Source: Diphasiastrum complanatum (Eukaryota; Streptophyta; Lycopodiopsida; Lycopodiales; Lycopodiaceae). Taken from it: a stretch of DNA of 64,000 nt. Of this stretch, positions 10,150 through 19,800 are shown one piece after another. A model generated the notes under the pieces. That model was not told the origin of the DNA, searched no databases, and saw only the letters and a list, made by a program, of their open reading frames with translations. Numbering within the stretch: the stretch's first letter is position 1; each line of letters starts with the position of its first letter. The stretch lies in contig CM055100.1 in NCBI GenBank assembly GCA_029204225.1, forward strand, positions 63,967,067 to 64,031,066. Reading direction: 5' to 3'. The translations under genes were made by a program, and so were the position numbers.

Positions 10150-11283
10150 AATTTAAATTTTAGTGGGCAATATGGGTATCAGCTTGAAGCTCTTGACGAG
10201 AGTAGTGCGTTTATGTAAGTTGCCGGTAGTTTCAGCTACAAAATGTGTTAGACAACTAAATAATGCACCTCTCAGTTTAGTAGTCACTAGTTAACCGTGA
10301 GCTCAAATATGTAAGGCCCCCGTTATGAGGACTGCACTGCCTCCGTGTGTGAGCGTAATTGGAGCACAAGGGCACTCATTCACACAAGGAGAAGAAACAG
10401 GCTGTAAGTGAGTCAGTTGGAGCGGTTGGTGTTTTGTAGCACCAACGCACATCTCGCCAGGAGACTTCCGACCATTACGAACGCATTGCAGGTGATTAGC
10501 TATTCTCCCATAGCATGTTGGTTGACGACTGGTACGTTGATTTCATTTCTTGATCAAGTTGTCTCTCTGACATGCAAATTTTTAACCTTGCAGACAAAGA
10601 TATCAGATTTGGAGCGCCAGGTTGACTTGCCTATGGACAGCACCCATCCCATGCCTGCAGATGACCTGGGCACACAGCTGATGGCAGAGAGAGAGAGGAA
10701 GCTTGTCGAGATGAGAGAGAGAGAGAGAGCTTGGGCTTGAGCACAGAGAGCCTCCATTGTACGAGGCAGATGAGCCACTGTCAGAGGATGAGCCCATTCG
10801 GGTTGTGTTCACCAGATCAGAGTGGGATGAGGCATATGATACAGGTGTTGGGCACACGCCTAGAGCAAGGGTCACAAGTGCATCACGTGGTAGAGGTGGG
10901 TCACATGCCATAGATTATACTGGGAGACAAGCAGGGCACACAGGGGGGGCCAGTGGCATACCTTCTTATGTTGATATGATGGAGGAGGCTCCTGATAGGG
11001 GGCAGAGTGATTTGGGTTTACCTTCCGCAGCTGCTTGGATGCGTGCATCACAGACTCATAGACATTTCTACGATAGCACACCAGAGGAGTCACTAGATGA
11101 CTTTGATTGTACCGATTGGGAGGCCATGCAGGGTCCGCATGTTGCACGGGACCAGGCACGGGATGAGGCACAGGATGATCCAAAGAGGATGGTGCACATG
11201 ATGAGTCCCAGAGCCCAGAGTATTTGTATTCGGATGCCCAGCTGGACGACTTGATTGCAGAGTTGGATTCAGAGGCCCAGTAG
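10150..11283 (+). pseudogene. hAT-4: C-terminal hAT transposase fragment
   Basis: Remnant of the last transposase exons. A scrap reading LEALDESSAF precedes a donor-like ATGTAAGT (10195-10220). Then comes the dimerisation block CERNWSTRALIHTRRRNRL (about 10345-10400), interrupted by TAA at 10402-10404 where hAT-2 reads LSIEQ. After an intron-like break, an exon starts at about 10594 (TKISDLERQ). Frame is lost in a GA run at about 10710-10730 and resumes in an acidic tail to EAQ and stop 11281-11283. The BED finger, DUF659 and both Asp motifs are absent, so this copy could not make transposase and would need one supplied from elsewhere. Confidence 0.75.
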
Positions 11284-11504
11284 ATGCCGAGCGTCAAGGC
11301 GCCCCCATCCTCTCTAGCCAGCATGCCCTACACATAGTCTCAGCCAGAGCAGCTACACGAGGTGCCTGCAGTTCCTCCAGTTCCTCAGAGGGTGTATGTG
11401 CGCCGCACAGCACCTCCAGTGCCACCGATGCCATTGAGGCCTGCAGCCCCTCCATCACCATCCACTTCTACAGCACCAGGTCTCCATGGCAGGCCACCAT
11501 CTGT

Positions 11505-11735
11505 GCCCAGGTTTTCTCTTGCATGTGCTATTGTATCTGCCCCATGTATTGCTCCCCCACATGCTGCACTCCGATTGGGTGCGTGGTCTACTCCCCCACA
11601 GTGCCCATGTGACGGTGTACCTGTCCGGATTTGTTGCTCCCCCACATGTTGCACTCCCATTGACCCCAAGGTCTGCTCTCCCACAGTGCCCCCTGTACAG
11701 TCCCCCCTTTTTTCTAAACCCTAACCCTTTTATTT
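11505..11735 (-). repeat. 82-85-bp minisatellite, minus orientation arm
   Basis: Repeats of a unit with GCTCCCCCACATG and CTCCCACAGTGCCC. It is the inverted counterpart of 12340-12690, including the flanking AAACCCTAACCC and CCCCCTTTTTTC stretch. Lies inside hAT-4, just before its right inverted end. Confidence 0.75.
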
Positions 11736-11810
11736 CCTGAATTTTTTGCCCTAAATTACCCTAGTAAAAGGGGTTTAGAAAAATAATAATAATAATAATA
11801 ATAACTATTA

Positions 11811-11900
11811 TTATTATGGTGCCCCCCTGGTACCGCGGGTTTGGGCGGCACCGTAATGGCGGTACCACCATTATGGTATCGGCGGTACCATGGGATTCTA

Positions 11901-11902
<2 letters not shown>
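11811..11902 (-). repeat. hAT-4 right terminal inverted repeat
   Basis: Inverse copy of 10012-10113, ending GGGATTCTATG. Confidence 0.8.
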
Positions 11903-11949
<47 letters not shown>

Positions 11950-11960
11950 TATATAAATTT
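11903..11960. repeat. (TA)n microsatellite
   Basis: TA run between the right end of hAT-4 and the left end of MITE-3. Confidence 0.95.
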
Positions 11961-12251
11961 CAGGGATGAGGGTCCGAGCCAGAATGCCCGCGTCCGCGTC
12001 CGCGTCCGGACCCAGACGTGTCCGACCCCCGAACGCGGGGTCGAATGCGTCCAAAAAAAAAAATTTAACTAAAAAACCCTAGAAAAAATTATAAAAATTA
12101 AAAAAAAAACGGACGTGTCCGTACAGCCGGACGCACCCCTGACTTCATTTTTTTTTTGTTTTTAGTCTAAAAACAATTTTAAAAATTTAAAAAAAAAAAA
12201 CCGGACGCGTCCGAACGCGGACGCGCGTTCGCGTCCGGGTCCCGCTTCCTT

Positions 12252-12253
<2 letters not shown>
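11961..12253 (+). mobile_element. MITE-3: GACGCG-rich hAT-like element
   Basis: 293 bp, from CAGGGATGAGGGTCCGAGCC to GGTCCCGCTTCCTTAG. Terminal GC-rich GCGTCCGCGTCCGG and GACGCGTCCG blocks flank an A/T-rich core. Same layout as MITE-2 and MITE-4. TA flanks hide any target duplication; the eight bases on each side match only partly. Confidence 0.7.

Positions 12254-12300
<47 letters not shown>
12254..12300. repeat. (TA)n microsatellite
   Basis: TA run right of MITE-3. Confidence 0.95.
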
Positions 12301-12303
<3 letters not shown>

Positions 12304-12339
12304 TTTTATAATTAAAAAAATGCTTTTTTTAATGTAAAA

Positions 12340-12690
12340 TAGGCCCAAAAATGAGAAAAAAAAGGGTTTAGGGTTTAGGAAAAAAGGGGGCACTGTATGG
12401 TGGACTGTATAGGGGGACAGTACAGGGGGCACTATGGGGGAGCAGACCTTGGGGCCAATGGGAGTGCAACATGTGGGGGAGCAACAAATGGGGGCAAGAA
12501 CGTCACATGGGCACTGTGGGGGAGCAGACCATGGGGCCAGTGGGAGTGCAGCACGTGGGGGAGCAACACATGGGGGCGGGTACAGCCTCACATGGGCACT
12601 GTGGGGGAGCAGACCATGGGGCCAATGGGAGTGCAGCACGTGGGGGAGCAACACATGGGGGCAGGTACAGCGGCACATGGAGGGATCATC
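12340..12690 (+). repeat. 82-85-bp minisatellite, plus orientation arm
   Basis: Three units start at 12429, 12511 and 12596 (periods 82 and 85). Each contains GGGGGAGCAGACC and ACACATGGGGGC. Preceded by AGGGTTTAGGGTTTAGG. Inverse of the array at 11505-11735, so the two form arms around the hAT-4 end and MITE-3. Confidence 0.85.
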
Positions 12691-12850
12691 AGCAACTGCA
12701 CATGGGCAAACAGGTTGTGGTGTTAAATAGGCACTCACAATGCCATTGTGAGAGGCATTGTGAGATACATTTTCAGAGGCTGCGAGAGAGCCAGTGAGAG
12801 GCTGTGAGAGCCAGTTTGAGAACCAGGGTGCCGTGAGAGAGTCGATCGAG

Positions 12851-13177
12851 ATGGCGAAGCGCATACCACTGAAGCCCGAGGGCGAAGCGAGGAGGAAGCT
12901 CGAATAAGATGTCCGAAGGCACAACAAAAGGCATCGGAAGCAAGAGGCAGACATTGCAAAGATGCTGCGACAGGCTAGGCAGAAAAATCCGGAGCCGGAG
13001 CCCCCTGCCCCCGCTGTCGAGGTGGATTTGGATGAGCATATTGGAATGAACTTCACATGACGACAGCTCATCATGGTCAGGGAAAGGGCGGCCATCTGTC
13101 AGGCTAACCAGGAGGGAGAGCGAGAGCGACAAAACAATGCACCTGACCAGGGCGAGGAGTCAGTGAAGGATTCATAG
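12851..13177 (+). pseudogene. Unidentified basic/coiled relic reading frame
   Basis: A 109-codon plus-strand frame starting MAKRIPLKPEGEARRKLE and ending GEESVKDS. It is interrupted by TAA at about 12905 and by a TGA shortly after GMNFT (about 13058). The middle is Lys/Arg/Gln-rich (RHNKRHRKQEADIAKMLRQ), then Pro-rich, and looks helical. I do not recognise the family. Its position next to hAT-4-type repeats suggests captured or transposon-encoded sequence. No function is assigned. Confidence 0.35.
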
Positions 13178-13329
13178 GAATGCTTAGAATAGATAAGGTC
13201 CAGCCGTTTGTGACAGACTGTTGTTATGTAATTTTCGACAGTAAATGAGGCGGCACTTAGTGTCTAACATAGTATAAAGAACAGCCCCAGCCGTACATGG
13301 TGTCAGCCATTTAAAAATCTTTGGTTGTA

Positions 13330-13590
13330 TATGTTTTGATCACATTCCTAAACAGCTTAGGAAGAAGCTGGATCAGTGGCGACACTATTTATATGGTGCA
13401 TATTGACCGTCATGCTCTCAAGTAACTAATTTTATTTCCAATAAAATCCTATGGTGAATTATATTCAAAAAGATCAGACTACTGCTCTTGATAATGTTGT
13501 AAATATAACTACATCTATCTTGGATACCCCTGTAATTCCTGTAGATACTACACATCCACCACCTCCTCCTGAATATAATATACAGTGTGC
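13330..13590 (+). pseudogene. Ty1/copia integrase-to-RT linker fragment
   Basis: HIPKQLRKKLDQ (about 13342) matches the integrase C-terminal motif HIPKQLRKKLD of copia B. It is followed by acidic/Pro-rich linker sequence (ALDNVVNITTSILDTPVIP) up to HPPPPPEY at about 13573. No RT domain follows. A short 3' remnant of a copia element. Confidence 0.6.
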
Positions 13591-14014
13591 TTTTTTCTGC
13601 AACGCGCGCCTGGTGAAATGCAATGTAATGTATGTGTTTATGAAATGCTATCAGGGGGGGTCAAAAGTAGCGATTGCTCTTTTGATGATCATTTGGAGTG
13701 CATGTGCTATCAGTTTGCTATGACATCAATGATCGAAGTGTAGGTGCATTTCTGTGAAGTGCATCTGCTATCAATCTTTGTAGCTGAAATTTATTGAAAA
13801 TATGATTCACACATGCACATACAATCTGAGATAAAATTGAAATTACAAATCGACGCATACACAATGTGCAGCAAATAAAGTACGTCCAACACTGGATATA
13901 ATGTGTAAAATGGTCTAAATACAATGTTCGACCATCTGGCGACCAAAAATGGAACATGATATCAAACTGCTAAAAATAAAATAACAGAACCACAATCAAT
14001 GCTCTCGCTCTAAC
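13591..14014. other. Non-coding spacer
   Basis: No gene or repeat structure recognised. It probably contains the lost 3' junction of hAT-3. Confidence 0.5.
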
Positions 14015-16229
14015 TCAGACGAATGCAGCTAGCTCCTCCATGAGTCTGATAGGATCCAAACCAATGTGTGGGCCCACCCTATGGATGTACTCAGGCCAAT
14101 CCACCTCGAGCTCCCTGTTTGTGATCTGTGTCGAAGAGAGGAAGAGGGGATGCAGTATGTGTGCAACGTGTGGATACTCCTGTGGAAGTAGTTCCACCGC
14201 GTCTCCCAGACGTACTTCAGCTCGATCATCCTGCATGTGAGAGGCATTTGGTTCAGGCACGAAATTGAAGCGAAATACGGAAAAACGTAACTTCAACAGA
14301 AAAACAAACTAGCGATCACTGAAAAAAGTTAATGTGCAATTACATTGCTATACTGCTTACATGTTTGGCTGCAAGATAGGTAGCTGCAGGAACTGTCTAA
14401 TCCGGTCCATGAGCTCATACACCAGTCCAAGTGTGGACCCCTCGCTGTCAGCCATGCGAAGCACAATGTAGAGTGGTCGAAGGAGTCTTACAATGTCTGT
14501 GCATCCCTCCAAAACTGGTCTCCCCTCACCGTGGAAGAAAAGTGCTCCCCATCCTCTGTGCACTTAAACGTACTGGCACGCCAAAGTTCACTGGCAACCA
14601 TCTGCAGAAGCTGTGCCCTGCACCTGATCAGACGGTCGATGACCACCAAGTCGTATGCAAAGCGTGTGGGGGCTGGCTTTCGTAGGTCCAAATGGTTGAA
14701 CACCCGGAACATGGCAAGAACGCGCCTCTTCCTGGTGACTTTTGTCACCAGGAAGAGGGCCTCACGGACGATGGCTCTAACCCAGGGAAGTGCACATATG
14801 TCCCCCATCAGGTCTATGTCGTGCGTTGCACAGGGGGTATGGACGCTATAAGGGAACTCGGCCTCTAACAGGACACCCATCTAAACGCAGTTGGTGGCAT
14901 TGTCCGTCACCATCATAACGACATGATGGGGGCCTATGGACAAGATGGAAGACCTGATGACATCAAACATGAACTCTGCATATATGACTCTCCCCCCCCT
15001 GCTGCAATCCACGACCCTCAAAAACTGTGTGCCCATGCAGCTGGAGACCAAGATGTTGAGGATCGGCCTCCTCCTGACATCAGTCCAGCCATCAAACATG
15101 ATGCTGCAACCGTATGTGGCCCAGTGGCGGCGTAGAGGCTCCATCTCTCTAGACAAGGACTCAACCCTATCTCTCAGCATGTGTGTGCGGACAACCTCTG
15201 AACCTGGGACTCTCTAGCTAGGGCTGACAAACTGTGCAAGGCGGAAGGCCCTTCTGAAGGGCTCAGAGTCGGTGATGGCAAATGGAAGGTTCAGCTCATA
15301 AATTAAAATGGCCACGGCCTGTGTGGCCTCTCTGTCCATGTGCGGCTGGTGCGCGCCGCGAATGCTCTGATGCCTAAGAACTCTCCCTACTGGGCGACGG
15401 GTAGTGGACCTCCAGCATGGTGCACCAACTATGACGGGAATGGATGATGACGCGACAAGCTGTGCACTAGTGGATGCATCGGCTGTAGACGTGGAAGAAT
15501 GGGATGCACTGGCAGGGATGGGTGCAGCAGCATAAGTGGGATGCACTGGAGGGGCAATATATGGCATGGGATACGAAAACTGCTGGCTAGGGACGTCATC
15601 TGGATGGGAAGGGAGGGAGGAAGGGATCTCCTCAACATCCTCGAAGGCCTCGTCACCCTCATACTGGGCCACTCAGGTGGCAGAGAGTCCATGAGGAAAT
15701 CGTAAACTGGGGGCGTGCGAGCAACAGGAGGTGGCGGTGGAACCGTAGTGGCAACTGGCAGACGCGAGGCGACGGGTTCCACCGGAATGGGTGCAAATGG
15801 GGGTGCGTGTGGCGGAACTGTCTGAGGGGGATGAGTGGGAGTGGGACGGGACGAGGATGCACTCCCTCTCCTCGTGCGTGCCAGCCAAGCAGGCAACAAC
15901 TCGGGGTCAGCCACGTAAGGAGCGGTGCAAAACCGGAGAACACCCTCCGAAATGGTGTTCTCCCCCGCCACAAGACGTGGCCCGTAGGTGTCCAGAAGTC
16001 GCTGCCTGACGGGGACGGACATGCTGCCACAAGGGGCAGCATTTATGGTGCCACCATTTTTGGCGCGTGCACCGAGCAGGTGGCCTTTAAGGCAAGTGAG
16101 GGTGGCAACGAACTCGACCAGGCAATATCGGCAGCGCACGACCTTTGCACCGGTCTTGTTGGACTTGTCAGCAACCCGTTTGACAACGTCCACCTCGTCC
16201 CACAGATCTGCAAGGTTGGAATGCACCAT
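14015..16229 (-). pseudogene. hAT-3: BED/DUF659 hAT transposase relic, 3' truncated
   Basis: Minus-strand hAT transposase. Start ATG at 16227-16229 (MVHSNLADLWDEVDVVKR) leads to a BED-type finger (VVRCRYCLVEF, CLKGHLLGA). Then a Pro-rich linker, DUF659 (ELNLPFAITDSEPFRRAF), Asp motif MFDGWTDVRRRP (about 15090), second Asp motif MVTDNATNC (about 14885), TRKRRVLAMFRVF, LRKPAPTRFA and VLRMADSEGSTLGLVYEL (about 14420). After an intron come KYVWETRWNYFHRSI and VAHILHPLF. The dimerisation/CERNWS exon and acidic tail are missing. Breaks: frameshifts near 15675, 14500 and 14190, and in-frame TAGs at 15214-15216 and 14881-14883 (the latter replaces a Gln-like position before MG). Inactive. Confidence 0.82.
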
Positions 16230-16499
16230 TTCGATAGAAGGAATTGGGGAAAAAAGGCAGAGATGATCGTGAATGCGATAGGAGGCGGAAGGCTGGAAAA
16301 ACCACAGCAACTGCGGAAACACCAGTAGCAGGGGCGGAAGGCAACAGATTGTAGGCAAAGACAGTATGAAGGCAAGGAGGGCGCAAACAGCAGGGAGGGC
16401 ACGCGATGGGCAGGGAGAGAGGCGATGTGAGGGGGAGGGAAAAATATATTAGGTTTAAAAAATATACATATATTAAATAATAATTATATTATTATATTA
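16230..16499 (-). other. hAT-3 5' leader and subterminal DNA
   Basis: Between the BED exon and the element end. Upstream of the ATG the frame stays open to 16358 but is not conserved in hAT-1 or hAT-2, so the internal ATG at 16229 is preferred. Confidence 0.4.
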
Positions 16500-16542
16500 T
16501 GGTACCGCGGCACCAATATGGTTCCCAGTGCCGCAGCATCTA

Positions 16543-16544
<2 letters not shown>
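16500..16544 (-). repeat. hAT-3 terminus
   Basis: In reverse it reads CATAGATGCTGCGGCACTGG and then GGTGCCGCGGTACCATAA. It shares the CATAG start and the GCCGCGGTACCA block with hAT-4 ends. The partner end near 13.6-14.0 kb is not visible. Confidence 0.6.

Positions 16545-16578
<34 letters not shown>
16545..16578. repeat. (TA)n microsatellite
   Basis: TA run between the hAT-3 end and MITE-4. Confidence 0.95.
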
Positions 16579-16585
<7 letters not shown>

Positions 16586-16788
16586 TCTAAGGAAGCGGAT
16601 GGTGGACACGGACTCGCGTCCGGACACGCATCCGCATCCGCATCTAGACGCGGACACGCCAAGGGCGCGTCCGGGGGTGGATGCATCCACCCTTTTTGTT
16701 TTTTTTTTAAAAAAATTTAGTGTTAATTAGGTTTAAAAAATTTAAAAAATGGACGCGTCCGGCCCTTACCCTCATGTTTGATATAGAT
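16579..16788. repeat. 8-bp target duplication pair flanking MITE-4
   Basis: ATATAGAT at 16579-16586 and again at 16781-16788, exactly bordering MITE-4. Eight bp is diagnostic for hAT insertion. The GAT part breaks the TA pattern and makes this more than repeat noise. Confidence 0.75.
16587..16780 (-). mobile_element. MITE-4: 194-bp GACGCG-rich hAT-like element
   Basis: Forward ends CTAAGGAAGCGG and CCCTCATGTTTG; the latter in reverse is CAAACATGAGGG. Both correspond to the two ends of MITE-2 and MITE-3 in opposite orientation. GC-rich GCGTCCGGACACG blocks flank a T/A-rich core (16690-16750). Bordered by ATATAGAT on both sides. No coding capacity, so it would depend on a hAT transposase in trans. 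Confidence 0.8.
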
Positions 16789-16792
16789 ATAT

Positions 16793-17021
16793 CGTAGTTG
16801 CACCACGGATTTCTAAAACGCGTTGATCAAGGGCATTGCATTTGTATAGAATGTCAGGTATTTTGGTTACAATTGGGCTGGTTACAACATGGTTTAGGTC
16901 CAATTTAGGGCAATTTTAGGACAAAAAATATATACATTATATTTTTTTTTGGCACGTTTCTGGCCCAGAAACACGTTTCTAGAAATGTTTTTGCCTAGAA
17001 ACGCGTTTCTGGGCAAGTATG
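16793..17021. mobile_element. MITE-5: 229-bp element with hAT-2-like ends
   Basis: Left CGTAGTTGCACC and right GGGCAAGTATG (in reverse CATACTTGCCC) resemble the hAT-2 terminus CATAGTTGCASC. Interior holds AGAAACACGTTTCT and AGAAACGCGTTTCT palindromes. Lies between TA/GATA tracts. The ends are only partly conserved, so this is tentative. Confidence 0.45.
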
Positions 17022-17369
17022 ATATATCTATATATATATATATATATATATATAGATAGATATTTATGTATATATGCCTAGCAAAAATGTGCACAGCCGG
17101 TAAAAAGGTGTACATATGTCGTCAAAAATACCATTAAAAACAGATAGTAAATGTAATGAATTCATTGAAGAAACTTTCCGCTAAAAAAAGAAAACATTAC
17201 AAAAAAGACATGCATGCATCTAACGGGCCCACTCCAAATTCAAATTACCCTTTACCCACACACACTTTCATGGTGAAGGGTGTTAAACAAAAGGGACATT
17301 CATTATAAAGGATTTCACTAAATTTGAAGGGCACTCTTCGGAATTTTTTGAATTATCATACTTTCCACG
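17022..17369. other. AT-rich spacer
   Basis: TA/GATA microsatellite (17022-17065) followed by AT-rich sequence without recognisable genes. Confidence 0.5.
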
Positions 17370-19310
17370 GGAAAGACTGAAATAAAAATGCATTTCTATG
17401 AAGGAAAAATCAGCAGTGAAGGGCACAACACTGGACCAGGTTACCTCTTTGTTTACTTCACGCATGGGGCTCTCAGTTCCAGGTATCCAGTATGCTTGGC
17501 ACCTCCAACATGTATTATTTGTCGAATTCAAAACTATGGACGACCGGCAGACAATTCTTTGTGTGCGTCGTACTCTTCGAGGCTCTCAGATTATATAGAT
17601 GATGACCTTACTCACTGCCAATGGTTACAATGTAAAACTATTATTCAGGAGGCAAGGACAAAACAACAATGGGTGGTATTTACAAATGGCAACCCTCGCT
17701 TTTTCTCCAAGCGTCAATAGGAAGTTGGGGTACTCGGGCATGGGAGCAGCCCGATAGCCCCGGCTAGCGTCACATTCGGTTTTTGGAATTGCGTCGGCCT
17801 CTCCACCTCTTCTACAACGGCTGATCTTGACACCTATCTATGTTCGGCTGATTTTCTACTTTTTGCAGAGACATATGAGTCTTCCACACACCCACTTCTG
17901 CACATTTCTGGTTTTCAATGGATTTCTGCTCCACGACCTATGCTATAGGTCAGTGTTTATGGATTTGGGAGGTGATCCTTTTCAGGCCCTTTCTGACGGC
18001 GTTGCTATACTCTCTCTACAGGGTTACATATTGCTTGCAGGGGACTTTAACGCACGCACAGCCGCTCGCCAGACTGAGTTCTATGCTGACACACTCTCTC
18101 TTCATCCGTTGGATACCTCTTATGCCCGTTATTCTCAGGACTCATCAGCGACGGTTACACTTTTTGGGGAACAGCTTCTAAGGTTGGCTCAAGCACACGG
18201 TCTCATTATCCTTAACGGTCTTCTTCAATGGCCATCCTCCTCTGCATATACTTGCCACCCAATTGGTGGCAGTCACAACGTAGTGGACTATTTCATTGCA
18301 TCTACTACTTTATTGCCCCGCCTGGCATCCTTCACCGTCTCTACCCCGGTCCTTGTTGATCACTCTCTGCTCTACCTCTCCTTCTCCCCAACGCCAAGTC
18401 CACCTTCCCTCTTTGTTCAACCCACCCGCTATCGTATACCTCCTCATCAATCCCAGGCCTATGTTGCCCACGTCTCTCGTCTTCTAAACCACTTTCCTTC
18501 CTCCTCTGATGTCCCTACCCAAGCCTCCTTTTTAACACGCCCTAACTGCTGCCCCCTCCCCGATTCTCTTCTCATCATCGTACCCATAATAAATGGTATG
18601 ACAATGACTGTTCTTTCTTCTAGAAATATGTCGAGTTCCTCAAATTCTCCAATTCTACACTTTCTTCTTCCGCAGAAAAGCAACTTCGTTCCCTTCTCTG
18701 CAAAAAGAAAGTGGCCTATTTTTCTTCCCGTTCCTCTTACCTCCTTCGCTCCCTCCACTCTGCTTCCTTGGCTACTTTTTGGAAGATCTTTCTTCATAAG
18801 CCCCTATCCATTGCACCATCCCTCTTCAATCCTGGGTCGACTATGCAACCAACCTATATACAACTGCTCACCCTGCCATCTCTCTTTCTTCTCGTCCTAC
18901 CCACTATGACCTCTTTTCTCCTGACATGGTTGAAGCCACCATCTGCAAACTCAAGAACAATCGTACGTCTGACATTGACCTCCTTTCAGCCGAGCTCCTC
19001 AAACCAATTGCCAAACTCGCCTCCCCTTTCCTGGCCCGCTGTTTCAATCGCTCTATCGTTGATGGTTTCCCCATACCTTGGGCCACCAATCTCCTTCACC
19101 CCATTCTTAAAGCAGGCGATGCCATGAATGTCCACAACTATCGCACTATTATGATTGGTCATACCATGGCTAAGTTGTACGCCACTATTCTCCAGAACTT
19201 TGTTACGGCAGAGGCTGATTCTCGACTATTGTATGCGACTGGCCAAGCTGGCTTCCGCACATTTCTACACCGCAAGAAAGTTGTATACAATACAACCTGC
19301 TCAGCCTAAC
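17370..19310 (+). pseudogene. LINE-a: non-LTR retrotransposon relic (endonuclease + partial RT)
   Basis: Target-primed retrotransposon ORF2 remains. An apurinic-like endonuclease/exonuclease/phosphatase domain starts at TFGFWNCVGLSTSS (about 17770). It keeps GDFNART (about 18043), a GLIILNGL strand, VDYFIAS (about 18285) and the terminal DHSLLYLSF (about 18360). The section between about 17930 and 17970 is deleted and frameshifted. After a spacer, the reverse-transcriptase N-terminus reads VEATICKLKNNRTSDIDLLS, ELLKP, PILKAGDAMNVHNYRTI and GQAGFR (18925-19260). The catalytic palm is missing here. Several frameshifts. The plus-strand frame 17388-17720 upstream may be remnant 5' coding sequence but is not recognised. 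Confidence 0.75.
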
Positions 19311-19800
19311 TACTTCACAACTTACACTCAGTCTCCTCCGCTGCCTTTTGGAGGGCTTTTCTTCCTAAGTCTCGCACCATTCCTCCCATCTCTCTCCAGT
19401 CCTGGATTGATCATGCGACCCACCTCTATACCACCCAACACCCCCCACTCCTCTTGTCTCCCCGCCCACTTCATTGTGACCTTTTCAATCCTAGTATCGT
19501 CGAAGATGTTATTAGTCAACTCCACAACCCCCGTTCTCTTGATGTCGATTTCCTTTCTATTGAACTCATCAAACTCGTGGCCCAACTTGCTTCCCCTCTT
19601 TTCGCACATTGCTTCAATCGCTCTATTACCGATTATTCCTATCCTTCTTTAAGCTAATGGCATTGTTCTTTTTTCTTCTTCCCCGGCTGGTCTGCAGCGT
19701 CACTTGCATGTCTTACATCATTTTTGTACCTTATGGGGCCTGTCTGTCAACCTAGGGAAAACTAAGGTCTTGATTTTCAACACTAATCGTCACAGTCTTG
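19311..19800 (+). pseudogene. LINE-b: second, diverged LINE RT relic
   Basis: Repeats the RT N-terminal region of LINE-a in diverged form: SWIDHATHLYTTQHP, VEDVISQLHNPRSLDVDFLS, LIKLVAQLASPLFAHCFNRS, spanning 19325-19640. It then jumps to the RT palm/thumb (NGIVLFSS, LSVNLGKTKVLIFN, about 19657-19780). The usual Asp-Asp pair before IVLFS is replaced (ANGIVLFS), so the site is dead. A large deletion lies between the two parts. Head-to-tail with LINE-a, so either two insertions or an old duplication. Confidence 0.65.

Larger units (their letters stand above)
10012..11902 (+). mobile_element. hAT-4: internally deleted hAT element with long inverted ends
   Basis: Left end 10012-10113 and right end 11811-11902 are inverted copies. 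Both begin CATAGAATCCC and share TGGTACCGCCGATACCATAA, GGTGGTACCGCCATTA, GGTGCCGCCC and CGCGGTACCA. The left copy has about 15 extra bp. The total length of 1.89 kb is well under hAT-2, and only 3' transposase exons remain. Flanking ATATATAT on both sides fits an 8-bp duplication but is uninformative inside TA repeats. The CATAG start is shared with hAT-2. Confidence 0.7.

Noticed and set aside
12340-12690. CRISPR-like array
   Set aside because: Units of 82-85 bp have no unique spacers between conserved repeats, and the DNA is plant nuclear.
15807-16328. 173-codon plus-strand frame
   Set aside because: Antisense to the BED finger and linker of hAT-3, which carries the recognisable motifs.
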